Shown here piece after piece: positions 45,270 through 54,384 of a stretch of 64,000 nt of DNA (its first letter is position 1; the number at the start of each line of letters is the position of its first letter). Source of the stretch: JBCBRD01 sp039819785 (GTDB lineage Bacteria > Pseudomonadota > Alphaproteobacteria > Rhizobiales > Hyphomicrobiaceae); NCBI GenBank assembly GCA_039819785.1, contig JBCBRH010000004.1, positions 1 through 64,000 on the forward strand, read 5' to 3'. The notes beneath the pieces were generated by a model. That model had not been told where the DNA came from, made no database searches, and was given only the letters and a program-made list of their open reading frames with translations. Both the position numbers and the translations under genes were made by a program.

Positions 45270-45465
45270 CATCAGCTCTGGCGCCGGTCAGCCGAGATCG
45301 CGAACCAACCAAGCTCCTCATGCTGATTTAAATCAGATTTCCGCTCAGATGCCGGTCTGACGGCGTCGAAAGCCCCATTTTATACGACGATGGCAAGGGT
45401 TGTGACCCCCTAGGCTCACAGCATAATAACGCAGAACAAAAACCATGCACCTGGGAGAACGCCTA

Positions 45466-47412
45466 ATGTCGGACAATGTATATCCGGTCACGCCGGAGTG
45501 GGCTGGCCGCGCCTGGATTGACGATGCGAAGTACCAGGAGATGTACCAACGTTCGATCGATGATCCAGAAGGCTTCTGGGGCGAAATGGGCCGTCGTGTC
45601 GACTGGATGAAGCCATACACGAAAGTCAAAAACACGACGTTTGAAACAGCTGACGTCTCGATCAAATGGTACGAAGACGGCACGCTGAACGTCTGTGCGA
45701 ACTGCGTCGACCGCCATCTCGAAACCCGTGGCGATCAGGTCGCCATCATCTTCGAAGGCGATGACCCAACCGTTGACGAGCAAATCACCTACAAACAGCT
45801 CCATGAACGCGTGTGCAAACTTGCCAACGTCATGAAAGCCAACGGCGTCAAAAAGGGCGACCGCGTCACGCTTTATCTCCCCATGATCCCTGAAGCCGCC
45901 TACGCCATGTTGGCCTGTGCGCGGCTGGGTGCGGTGCACTCAATCGTGTTCGCCGGTTTTTCTCCCGACAGTCTGTTGAACCGCGTTGAAGACGCAGGAT
46001 CAACGTTCGTCATCACGTCGAACGAAGGTCTTCGCGGCGGCAAGCGGGTCCCGCTGAAAAAGAACACCGACGAAGCCCTCAAGGACCACAAGGGCGACAT
46101 GACAGTCCTCGTGGTGCGCCACACGGATGGCGACGTGGACATGACGGCAGGTCGCGACCTCTGGCTGCACGAAGAGCTGGTCAAGGTGAATGCGGACTGC
46201 CCGCCTGAAGAAGTAAATGCCGAAGATCCACTGTTCATTCTGTACACATCGGGCTCGACGGGTAAGCCGAAGGGCGTGGTCCACACCACAGGCGGGTATC
46301 TCGTCTATGCGTCGATGACCCACCAGTACGTTTTCGATTACCACGACGGCGATATCTATTGGTGCACAGCCGATGTCGGCTGGGTCACCGGCCACAGCTA
46401 CATCATCTACGGTCCACTCGCGAACGGCGCCACCACGTTAATGTTTGAAGGTGTGCCAAGCTATCCGACAGCCTCGCGGTTCTGGCATGTCGTGGACAAG
46501 TGGAAGGTCAACATCTTCTACACCGCTCCAACCGCGATCCGCGCCCTGATGGGCGCCGGCGATGACTTCGTCGATCGTACGGATCGCTCATCGTTGCGCC
46601 TTTTGGGTTCGGTGGGTGAACCCATCAACCCGGAGGCCTGGGATTGGTACTATCGGAAGGTCGGCGACAGCCGCTGCCCCATCGTCGATACATGGTGGCA
46701 GACTGAAACCGGTGGCATCCTGATCACGCCGCTTCCAGGCGCGACAGACCTCAAGCCCGGCTCGGCAACACGACCTTTTTTCGGCCTGCGTCCTGAACTG
46801 GTCGATGACAAAGGCACCGTGCTGGAAGGCGCGACCAACGGCAACTTGGTCATACTGGACAGCTGGCCTGGACAGATGCGCACCGTTTACAAAGACCACG
46901 AACGGTTTATCCAAACCTACTTCTCAACCTACCCCGGTACGTACTTCACCGGCGATGGAGCCAGGCGCGATGAAGACGGCTACTTCTGGATCACGGGTCG
47001 CGTGGATGACGTTATCAACGTCTCGGGTCACCGCATGGGAACGGCCGAAGTGGAAAGCGCATTGGTCGCCCATCCAAAGGTCGCCGAAGCCGCCGTTGTC
47101 GGTTACCCGCACGACATCAAAGGCCAGGGCATCTACTGCTACATCACGCTCAACGCAGGCGAACCAACGAGTGACGACCTGAAAAAAGAACTGGTCAAGC
47201 ATGTCCGGCACGAGATTGGGCCGATCGCTTCACCCGACCTTATTCAGTTTGCACCTGGCTTGCCGAAGACTCGTTCGGGCAAGATCATGCGCCGCATCCT
47301 CCGCAAAATCGCGGAAGACGACTTTTCAAACCTGGGCGACACATCAACGCTTGCGGAGCCTGCGGTCGTTGAAGACCTGATCGACAACCGGCAAAACCGC
47401 AAAGAGGCGTAA
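45466..47412 (+). CDS. acs: Acetyl-CoA synthetase
   Basis: AMP-forming acetate-CoA ligase that activates acetate through acetyl-AMP. The 648-residue product begins MSDNVYPVTPEWAGRAWID. It has the phosphate loop YTSGSTGKPKGVVHT, the acetate pocket around WTADVGW-like CTADVGWVTGHS and VDTWWQTETGG, the hinge GRVDDVINVSGHRMGTAE, and the regulatory lysine in LPKTRSGKIMRRILRK, the known site of reversible acetylation. ATG 45466 with GGGAGA nine bases upstream is preferred to the in-frame ATG at 45445. A terminator follows 30 bp downstream. Confidence 0.97.
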   Translation: MSDNVYPVTPEWAGRAWIDDAKYQEMYQRSIDDPEGFWGEMGRRVDWMKPYTKVKNTTFETADVSIKWYEDGTLNVCANCVDRHLETRGDQVAIIFEGDDPTVDEQITYKQLHERVCKLANVMKANGVKKGDRVTLYLPMIPEAAYAMLACARLGAVHSIVFAGFSPDSLLNRVEDAGSTFVITSNEGLRGGKRVPLKKNTDEALKDHKGDMTVLVVRHTDGDVDMTAGRDLWLHEELVKVNADCPPEEVNAEDPLFILYTSGSTGKPKGVVHTTGGYLVYASMTHQYVFDYHDGDIYWCTADVGWVTGHSYIIYGPLANGATTLMFEGVPSYPTASRFWHVVDKWKVNIFYTAPTAIRALMGAGDDFVDRTDRSSLRLLGSVGEPINPEAWDWYYRKVGDSRCPIVDTWWQTETGGILITPLPGATDLKPGSATRPFFGLRPELVDDKGTVLEGATNGNLVILDSWPGQMRTVYKDHERFIQTYFSTYPGTYFTGDGARRDEDGYFWITGRVDDVINVSGHRMGTAEVESALVAHPKVAEAAVVGYPHDIKGQGIYCYITLNAGEPTSDDLKKELVKHVRHEIGPIASPDLIQFAPGLPKTRSGKIMRRILRKIAEDDFSNLGDTSTLAEPAVVEDLIDNRQNRKEA

Positions 47413-47441
47413 CGCCTCGCGCAACATCGCCGACCGTAAAC

Positions 47442-47480
47442 AAAACCGCCGCTGGGGGCATATCCCGAGCGGCGGTTTTT
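47442..47480. terminator. Rho-independent terminator after acs
   Basis: AAAACCGCCGCT pairs with AGCGGCGGTTTT around a 14-base loop and continues into T5. It follows the acs stop and can also act on the convergent TadG-like gene, since the minus strand likewise ends in T4. Confidence 0.85.
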
Positions 47481-47567
47481 CATTTCAAGAAGAACAGCCG
47501 CACGTGTCGCGGTGGAAATGAAGTCTCTCGCTCAATCTACATGTGACCGAGTGATCGCGGCATCCCA

Positions 47568-48854
47568 TCAGCCCGTCAAGCGCAGGCTGGTTAGCTTTTC
47601 AACGATCGAACGGAAAGCGTCGACCAACTCGCCGCTGTTTTCGGCGTTAAAGAAATTGTCTTCCCCAGAGCAGGTCTTCAACATAGCTTCAGCATCCGAT
47701 CCGGCTTGGAAAGCAACCGTGTAGACTTGCACAGCGTTGATGTTATTCGCTTGCATGGCCGTACACAAAGCCAGCGCCTGATTTGGGGCGGACCCAGGCA
47801 CTGCGGGGTCCTTGGTTTCAGGGGTGCCGTAAACATGGCTCTCGCCCCCGTTGGCATACGACAGGTTGAAGACCCCATCCGTCATCAAGATGACAGCTTT
47901 GATGTTGTTTTCCGGATCGAACGGACGTGGATTTGTCGGCCAGATGTAAGACCAGTTCGGCGAAAGCATATACCAGCCAATGGCCAAGCCGATATGACCG
48001 GCCGTAGCGCCATCGGCGGTCAGGTCTTCGATGTCCTGTTTGAAATCATCCCGATCATCATGTTCCGACAGGTCCTGAAGCGGAACAATTTCTGCTTCGG
48101 TGCAATTGTACACCGGCTTTTCAACGCTGCTGCTGGTGTTCATGGCGTTACCGAAAGTCGGCGCAGCGTTTGTAAAGGCTTCAGGGCCACTGCGCTCCAC
48201 AACGCAGCCATCGGAGGAAAAACCGCCCGAAAGCTCCGATGCGTAGGACCCAGCGTTCACCGAACCCGAGTAGGGCACCATCGCAATGCGCACGGCGTTT
48301 CTCTCGGGGTTTGATGCATATAGTCCATCAACAAAGTCTTTTGCTGCCTGCTTCAGTGAATCAAGTTTTCCAGGGTGATCCATCGAACCAGTCACGTCGA
48401 GAACCAGCACCACTTCGATCTTGCGCGCTTTGTAGGACACGACCGCTTCAGGTGTGAATGCGATCGAGTCGTCTCCATCGACCACGCGCCCGAACATCGA
48501 ACCCATGCTCATGTCAACACGCGTGGCGACCTTGGAATTGTTGCGATCAATTTCTGCTCGGAAATTTGAAAACGATGCGTCATCCAATTGAAAATTCGCG
48601 ACCTGCTGATCAAAGAAGGTCTTGGCGTAATCCTGGATTTCACTGTTCGAAGCATCTTCATCCGCATCAAGCAGCTTCGCGGCTGCCAGTGCCGACGCCT
48701 CGAGCGCGACCATCATCTTGGTTTTGGCGTTGTAGACTTTCGAGGAATCAATCGCGAGACCAACAATACCAAACAGCAGGATCGAGCTCAGTCCGAATAC
48801 AATCGCGGTTGTTGCCTGCGTATCACGCTGAAAACGCTTCAGAAACTCTTGCAT
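47568..48854 (-). CDS. TadG-like pilus assembly protein with VWA domain (copy 1)
   Basis: A 428-residue protein with a TadE/TadG-type N-terminus (RDTQATTAIVFGLSSILLFGIVGLAIDSS), a single helix with the preceding basic residues inside the cell. A periplasmic von Willebrand factor A domain follows. The MIDAS motif is D153-V-T-G-S157 in LVLDVTGSMDHPGK, with a second metal-loop residue in LMTDGVFN. TadG proteins take part in Flp pilus or envelope-linked secretion assembly. No tad/cpa genes are nearby. It is followed upstream on the same strand by a paralogue. Confidence 0.85.
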   Translation of the reverse strand: MQEFLKRFQRDTQATTAIVFGLSSILLFGIVGLAIDSSKVYNAKTKMMVALEASALAAAKLLDADEDASNSEIQDYAKTFFDQQVANFQLDDASFSNFRAEIDRNNSKVATRVDMSMGSMFGRVVDGDDSIAFTPEAVVSYKARKIEVVLVLDVTGSMDHPGKLDSLKQAAKDFVDGLYASNPERNAVRIAMVPYSGSVNAGSYASELSGGFSSDGCVVERSGPEAFTNAAPTFGNAMNTSSSVEKPVYNCTEAEIVPLQDLSEHDDRDDFKQDIEDLTADGATAGHIGLAIGWYMLSPNWSYIWPTNPRPFDPENNIKAVILMTDGVFNLSYANGGESHVYGTPETKDPAVPGSAPNQALALCTAMQANNINAVQVYTVAFQAGSDAEAMLKTCSGEDNFFNAENSGELVDAFRSIVEKLTSLRLTG

Positions 48855-49175
48855 CTACACACCCGCCAACCAGTTCCGACACTTAAGCGAGAGAAGATGC
48901 GGCGGCGGGGTAAACCAAGCGTTAGCAAATCCGGTTTCGCGCCAAAAACATCAAATTTGAGACAAAGTACAAATAAGAGCTTGTGAACGGATGCCTCGAT
49001 CTGGAGCAGGAATGACGTTGTCTGACCAAAAAAAGCGGAAATGCAAATATTTAACGTCTGAGGGAATGGTGGCTGCGAGGTCGGGCCTGGAGCGCGGTTG
49101 CGCCGGTTTTCCTTCGCAGCCAGCTTGCCTCCGGGCCTAGAAGTCCTCGCAGCCGAGCCCTGCGGCGGCTTGTTT

Positions 49176-50432
49176 TTAGTTTGTCAGCCGCAGGTTATTG
49201 AGCTGCTGGGCGATTGTTGCGAAAGCGGTGCGCAGTTCGTCTCCGTTTTCCGCGGTGAAGAAACGGTCCTGGTTTCCAGCGCAGTCCCGTAGCGCATCAA
49301 CCGCCGACCCGGAGTTGCCCAGACCGAAGCCGACAGTGAAGACTAAGACATTCTTGAGACGCATAGCCTGGCAGAGTTCCGATGTCCGGTCATAGCTGTC
49401 ACGGCCGCGGGCTCCGTTTGTAAAGCCGTTGAATGTGTTGAACTCACCATCTGTCATCAGCACCATCGCTTTGACAGTTCCGCTGTTGTTGAACTGCGCA
49501 GCATTATGTCCATCGAAGATCGCATTCCACTCCGGTGACAGCAGGTAATAGGCCCACTGCGTTCCAAGATGACCGGCGGTGGCGCCGCTTGCTTGATAGG
49601 CATCCACCGTCGCCTTCAGCGTTGCTTTGTCTTTGGACAATGGCACCACGGGGGCTGAAGTCGGGCAGCCCGAACCGTTTCTGACATCGGCATTTCGGTT
49701 GGTCATCAGGTAGTCGCCTGGGCCAGGAGCCTGATCGCCAGCCGCATCCAGACCTTCACGCTCAAACGTGCACCCGTTGAACGTGTCGTCGTCTTGTCCG
49801 GTCGCCGCTTCAGCAAAGCGTTCTGCGTAGACACCTGAGGAATATGGGGCAAACGCAATGTGGATCTGGTTAGGTGTGCCGCCATCAGGCAGCAGAATGT
49901 CGATCAGGTCCTTCGTGGCCACTTTGAGATCACCCAGTTTGCCGCTCCAGTTCATCGATCCGGTCAGGTCGAGCGCCATGGCAAGCTCAACATCGCGCTG
50001 GTCGAACCGCGTCGATGACTGAACGGGGATGGTTGCCTCGTTGATTCCGGCCAGCTTCATCAGCGTCATGGGAACCGTAGCGCTGGCATCGATGCGGACG
50101 GTTCCAGTATCCCGGTCCACACTCACGGACGGTGTCCCGACGGTCTCGCTGACGATGCCGCCTTCGATGATATTGGCCTCAAAGCTATTGAGAGCCAGTG
50201 TCTCGATCTCATTGTCAGCCAGCCGGCCATCCAGAAGAGCGCGGCCAGCTGTAAGAGCCGCAGCGTCCGTCGCCAGGATGAGGCGCGACTTGATGTGTGA
50301 GATGCGGCCATAATCCATGCCCATCCCGGCTGCGATGGCAAATGTCATAAATGAAAGTGCGAAGACCATCATAACAGCGCCGCGCGTGTCATCGGCGAAT
50401 GAGCGGGCAAATTGTGCTGCACTGGCGGACAT
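49176..50432 (-). CDS. TadG-like pilus assembly protein with VWA domain (copy 2)
   Basis: A 418-residue paralogue of the neighbouring gene, with the same architecture: N-terminal helix (GAVMMVFALSFMTFAIAAGMGMDYG), then a VWA domain with MIDAS D155-L-T-G-S159 (MALDLTGSMNWSGK), MVLMTDGEFNTFNG and the shared C-terminal end FATIAQQLNNLRLTN. ATG 50432 has GGGAGA upstream; an in-frame start at 50453 is less likely. A 321-bp gap without a recognisable gene separates it from copy 1, so each may have its own promoter. The pair looks like an old tandem duplication. Confidence 0.85.
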   Translation of the reverse strand: MSASAAQFARSFADDTRGAVMMVFALSFMTFAIAAGMGMDYGRISHIKSRLILATDAAALTAGRALLDGRLADNEIETLALNSFEANIIEGGIVSETVGTPSVSVDRDTGTVRIDASATVPMTLMKLAGINEATIPVQSSTRFDQRDVELAMALDLTGSMNWSGKLGDLKVATKDLIDILLPDGGTPNQIHIAFAPYSSGVYAERFAEAATGQDDDTFNGCTFEREGLDAAGDQAPGPGDYLMTNRNADVRNGSGCPTSAPVVPLSKDKATLKATVDAYQASGATAGHLGTQWAYYLLSPEWNAIFDGHNAAQFNNSGTVKAMVLMTDGEFNTFNGFTNGARGRDSYDRTSELCQAMRLKNVLVFTVGFGLGNSGSAVDALRDCAGNQDRFFTAENGDELRTAFATIAQQLNNLRLTN

Positions 50433-50453
50433 TAGTCTGTCTCCCTGAACCAC

Positions 50454-51018
50454 CTGAAATTCGGTGAAGGGGAGACTGCAAGCTTGGTGCCTCGAAGTGA
50501 TCCGGCCAGTAAACGCTGGTCTAGAGCAGCAAAGTCAAGGTTTAAACTTCGTAAAACTCTGGTTCTCAGTGCGTCAATTCAAAGTATATCTGATGTATAG
50601 AAGGGAAACTTATTGAAAAAAACGAAATATTAATGAATGAAAATAGAAACAAGTCCACCCCGATGCTGATCGTAGAATAGAGCGTTAGTGAGGAATGCTT
50701 AGGCTGCGGGCAAAAAATCAGCATAGAGTAAGTGGAGGTCGGGATAAGTACTGCAAGCGGCCAAGGGAAAATAAGGGAGTTGGCTTGGAAATCGGCGGCA
50801 GTCGATTATCCTGAACGTCCAGATGTGAGACAGCGCAATACTGGCCCCAACGTATTCTCCACAGTCGTAAGCCCCGTTTTGAGACGACTGGGCCGGACGA
50901 GGTCAACGACGGCTAAGAGCCACTAGACCCACCGCTTTACACGCAACCGCATCTCGAGAGACGCTGATTATCTAAGGTGGTCGAGCGTCACGAATGATCA
51001 GCGCCCGTGCGGCTTTAC
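50454..51018. other. Gene-free AT-rich stretch
   Basis: About 565 bp lie between the TadG-like gene and the DUF1674 gene. The part around 50560-50660 is markedly AT-rich (GAAAAAAACGAAATATTAATG) and unlike its surroundings. Short open frames here have no family features and no convincing ribosome-binding sites. It should contain the TadG-like promoter; nothing else is recognised. Confidence 0.45.
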
Positions 51019-51360
51019 TCAGAAATCCCAGCAGATGCCACCGCTCTCCCAATCCCCGTATCGCACGGGATCGGGTCCATCGCGGCCGCCAACTTCCTTG
51101 GCACGTTGTTGTGCCTGCTCTTCGGCGGCCTTGCGTCGAGCCTCGGCTTCAGCCAGAGCACGTTTCGCAGGTTCACTCAGGGGCGCACGCGGCGCTGGCA
51201 ACGGCACGACATTCGTGGCATCCGCATCCGCATCAGAGCTGGCCCCAGCTGCCGTGTCTACACCCGTCACGTCGTCGCCCGTGCGGTCATCTTGTGCACC
51301 GTCTGGTTTGAGTTGGCTCACCTTCGCACGATCGTCCTTGGAAAGATCTGTCTCTGTCAT
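51019..51360 (-). CDS. DUF1674 (SDHAF4-like) protein
   Basis: A 113-residue protein whose conserved part is the C-terminus: EVGGRDGPDPVRYGDWESGG followed by ICWDF, the DUF1674/SDHAF4 signature. Mitochondrial SDHAF4 helps insert the flavinylated SdhA into succinate dehydrogenase, and a like role is inferred. The first 60 residues are acidic and low in complexity, then a charged helix (LSEPAKRALAEAEARRKAAEE). It is divergent from htpX, as in many Rhizobiales. Confidence 0.88.
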   Translation of the reverse strand: MTETDLSKDDRAKVSQLKPDGAQDDRTGDDVTGVDTAAGASSDADADATNVVPLPAPRAPLSEPAKRALAEAEARRKAAEEQAQQRAKEVGGRDGPDPVRYGDWESGGICWDF

Positions 51361-51605
51361 GTATCGTTTACTTTCCTGTTTGCGGCGGGGTTTCTGGCTA
51401 TGATCTCATGCTGCGTGACACAATCGCCTGCACCGTTGAAACCTAAAAAACAGTGCGTAGATACTCTGGTCCGGTGCGACGAAATTGTCAGCATGGATAG
51501 AGAACGCGAGCGCAGGGTCGGAAAGACCACCGTCAAATAGTCGCCGGGAATAAAGTGTAAGAGTTAGCACAACACCGCAAACCGAACAGGAGACCGCAGC
51601 CCGCC

Positions 51606-52664
51606 ATGCCGATGAATTATCTCAAGACAGCGATGTTGCTGGCCTTCATGACCGGTATTCTCGTTGCCATGGGCGCTGCAGCTGGTGGTCAGGTCGGCAT
51701 GGTGATTGCGTTTGCCGCCGCCCTGGCGATGAACTTTTATAGCTTTTGGCAGTCCGACAGCCTCGTTCTGAAGATGTTTCGCGGCCGCGAAGTCGACGCA
51801 CAGTCGGCGCCGGAGTATTACGCGATGGTCAAGGACCTGGCAGCCCGTGCCGAGCTTCCCATGCCGCGGGTTTATATCCTGCCGCAGGAACAGCCTAACG
51901 CGTTCGCCACCGGCCGGTCACCGGAGCGGTCGGCTGTAGCCTGTTCGAAAGGATTGATGCGCGTTCTCAACCGGGAGGAATTGGCCGGGGTTATCGCCCA
52001 CGAGCTGGCGCACATCAAGAACCGCGACACCCTGATCATGACCATTGCTGCCACCATCGGCGGCGCAATCTCCATGCTTGCCCAGTGGATGCAGTTCTCA
52101 ATGATGTTTGGCGGTGGTGATAACAGGTCTTCTCCGCTGGGCTGGGTCGGTGTCCTGGCGACAGCTTTGCTCGCGCCGTTTGCTGCCATGTTGGTCCAGA
52201 TGGCCATCAGCCGTTCGCGCGAATATCAGGCTGACGAACTTGGGGCCCGGATTTGCGGAAATCCCGTTTGGCTGGCGTCCGCGTTGGACAAGATCGCCGG
52301 GCCGCGTGCGAAACAGATCGTCAATGAGACAGCCGAAAGCATCCCGGCAGCTGCCCACCTGTTCATCGTCAATCCACTAACAGGCCGCGGGGTCAATCCA
52401 CTAACAGGCCGCGGGGTGGACAATCTGTTTTCAACCCACCCCAATACGGAAAATCGCATTGCCGCGCTCAGTAAGCTGGCACAGGACTGGGGAACAGCGG
52501 GCGCGTCGTCGTTCACTGCGGGGTCTTCGCAGCCACAGCCATCCGCCCAGCGGGATCGCTCTGGTACGCAGGCCTGGGTTCCACCTCACCAGCGCCAAAA
52601 ATCGAACCAGAAACCAAAGCGATCCTCGCGTTCCTTTTCCGGCCCCTGGTCGCGCAAAGGATGA
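51606..52664 (+). CDS. htpX: Zinc metalloprotease HtpX
   Basis: Membrane-bound M48B protease of envelope quality control. The 352-residue product has N-terminal helices (about 6-45), the zinc motif HELAH (132-136), two further helices (about 145-200) and the third ligand Glu206 in SREYQADELGA. Residues 256-271 contain a perfect two-fold NPLTGRGV repeat made by a 24-bp in-frame DNA duplication, just before the conserved DNLFSTHPNTENRIAAL. The C-terminal 55 residues are a Ser/Gln/Pro-rich basic tail (WVPPHQRQKSNQKP). An ATG two codons on is an alternative start. Its stop overlaps the rsmB start. Confidence 0.95.
   Translation: MPMNYLKTAMLLAFMTGILVAMGAAAGGQVGMVIAFAAALAMNFYSFWQSDSLVLKMFRGREVDAQSAPEYYAMVKDLAARAELPMPRVYILPQEQPNAFATGRSPERSAVACSKGLMRVLNREELAGVIAHELAHIKNRDTLIMTIAATIGGAISMLAQWMQFSMMFGGGDNRSSPLGWVGVLATALLAPFAAMLVQMAISRSREYQADELGARICGNPVWLASALDKIAGPRAKQIVNETAESIPAAAHLFIVNPLTGRGVNPLTGRGVDNLFSTHPNTENRIAALSKLAQDWGTAGASSFTAGSSQPQPSAQRDRSGTQAWVPPHQRQKSNQKPKRSSRSFSGPWSRKG
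52371..52418 (+). repeat. In-frame 24-bp tandem duplication inside htpX
   Basis: The unit starting AATCCACTAACAGGCCGCGG occurs twice in direct succession, with only the last base of the 24 differing. It encodes NPLTGRGV twice. Such near-perfect identity suggests a recent slippage or recombination event. Confidence 0.9.
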
Positions 52665-54214
52665 GCAACGACCCAACGGGTTCAAATATTGCGCCGAAAC
52701 AATCGAAACCCAAACCAAGATCTGCCGGATCGGTAAAAGACCATCGCGCCGGTGGCCGAGGCGAAAAGAACAAGCGTCCAGCAGCCGGGCAGGGCCAAAA
52801 GCCGCGGTCTGACAAAAGCGACAAACGCCCACGTGGCGAGCCATCGCGAGACGCAGCGCTCCATATTCTGATGGAGGTCCTGCACAATGGCGTTTCACTC
52901 AGCGAGGCTGCCCCCAAACTGATGCAGGCTGGTGCAGCCTACGCCGACCTCGATCCGCGCGATAAGGCGTTCGCGCGCGCAGCCGCCACCACGGCCTTGC
53001 GGTATGCCCGGCCACTGACGCAATTCACATCGCGGTTCATGACCAAGCCGCTCGCCAATCGCCATCGCCGGATTGATGCAATCCTGCTGCTTGCTGCCGC
53101 CCAAATCCTGGAGTTGGAGACAGCTCCGCATGCGGTCATTTCAATTGCTGTGGACCAGGCCCGTGTGCGCCGCACCGACGCGCATCTGGATAAACTGGTC
53201 AACGCCGTCCTGCGCCGTGTGGCCGAAAACCGGTCGGCTTGGCTGGACGTCAAACAAGAGGTCGGTCCCGCTGCTTGCCTTCCCGATTGGATGTGGGCGC
53301 GATGGCAGGCCGACTACGGTGAGGATTTGGCCAAAGACATCGCCGCGGCCTCACTGAAACAAGCCGCACTCGATATCACGGTGAAATCAGACCCAGATCA
53401 ATGGGCGGAAAAACTTGCAAGTGCTAAGCTTGAAACCGGCACATTGCGCCTCTCACCAGGCGGCCGGATCGAAGACCTGCCTGGTTTCGCGGACGGCGCA
53501 TGGTGGGTGCAGGACGCCGCCTCGGCATTGCCCGCCACGCTTTTCGGCGACATCGCTAGCCAAACCGTATTGGATCTGTGTGCTGCCCCTGGTGGCAAGA
53601 CGGCTCAGCTCGCAGCGTCGGGCGCAAACGTCATCGCGGTCGACAGCATGGTCAATCGCGTCAGGCGCCTGCGCGAAAACCTGGACCGCCTCGACCTATC
53701 AGCTCAGTGCATCGAGGCCGACGTTCTCGAATGGCGCCCTGACGAGCCTGTCCGTTTCGTGTTGCTCGATGCGCCATGTTCAGCCACCGGGACATTGCGC
53801 CGCCACCCGGACATTCTCCATTTGAAACGGGAAACGGACCAGAAAGACCTGGTGACAATCCAGGCCCGGTTTTTGACGGCCGCGTTTGGGTTCCTCGCAC
53901 CGGGAGGCACACTTTTGTACTGCACGTGCGCCTTGGAAAAAGCCGAAGGCGAGCAGCAAGTTCGCCGCTTTTTGGAACGAACACCCACCGCCCGGCGTGT
54001 TCCCTTTGAAAGCGTAGCCGACCGTATTCCCGGCCAATGGCTCAACGAGGACGGCGATATCAGGATCCTGCCGACCTTCAGCCCTCCGACGAAACCAGCC
54101 AAAAACGCCTCCCCCACAATTTCGCCCGACGATTCAGGTCCATCAGTCCCGCCAGACGGTATCGACGGCTTCTTCATTGCCCGCATCACGCGTGTGTCGC
54201 AAGCTGACGATTAG
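52661..54214 (+). CDS. rsmB: 16S rRNA m5C methyltransferase, RsmB/Sun family
   Basis: SAM-dependent RNA cytosine-C5 methyltransferase. The 517-residue product has a basic low-complexity N-tail (1-60), a NusB-like RNA-binding domain (about 62-190) and a Rossmann methyltransferase domain with VLDLCAAPGGKTAQLA (303-318). The motif IV catalytic-release Cys373 is in LLDAPCSATGT, and the nucleophile Cys423 is in LLYCTCALEKAEGE. ATG 52661 overlaps the htpX stop by four bases (ATGA), indicating coupling. Target C967 is known for E. coli RsmB and only inferred here. Confidence 0.92.
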   Translation: MSNDPTGSNIAPKQSKPKPRSAGSVKDHRAGGRGEKNKRPAAGQGQKPRSDKSDKRPRGEPSRDAALHILMEVLHNGVSLSEAAPKLMQAGAAYADLDPRDKAFARAAATTALRYARPLTQFTSRFMTKPLANRHRRIDAILLLAAAQILELETAPHAVISIAVDQARVRRTDAHLDKLVNAVLRRVAENRSAWLDVKQEVGPAACLPDWMWARWQADYGEDLAKDIAAASLKQAALDITVKSDPDQWAEKLASAKLETGTLRLSPGGRIEDLPGFADGAWWVQDAASALPATLFGDIASQTVLDLCAAPGGKTAQLAASGANVIAVDSMVNRVRRLRENLDRLDLSAQCIEADVLEWRPDEPVRFVLLDAPCSATGTLRRHPDILHLKRETDQKDLVTIQARFLTAAFGFLAPGGTLLYCTCALEKAEGEQQVRRFLERTPTARRVPFESVADRIPGQWLNEDGDIRILPTFSPPTKPAKNASPTISPDDSGPSVPPDGIDGFFIARITRVSQADD

Positions 54215-54384
54215 CCGGTCTGATAGCCGTTCGAGCCACACCTGCATCAAATTCGGCAGGCCTTGGCGCCAACCGGTGGATGGACGGTGGCAAACCCGGT
54301 GCCGACGCTTGTCTGGCATCAACAACCTGCCGCATGGTCCGCAGAAGTGTTTATGTTGGCGAGACGAGGGGATCGTAAGAGCAC

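Noticed and set aside
50732..50926. 64-codon frame in the AT-rich gap before DUF1674
   Set aside because: A GTGGAGG-like leader exists, but composition and lack of family features do not support it.
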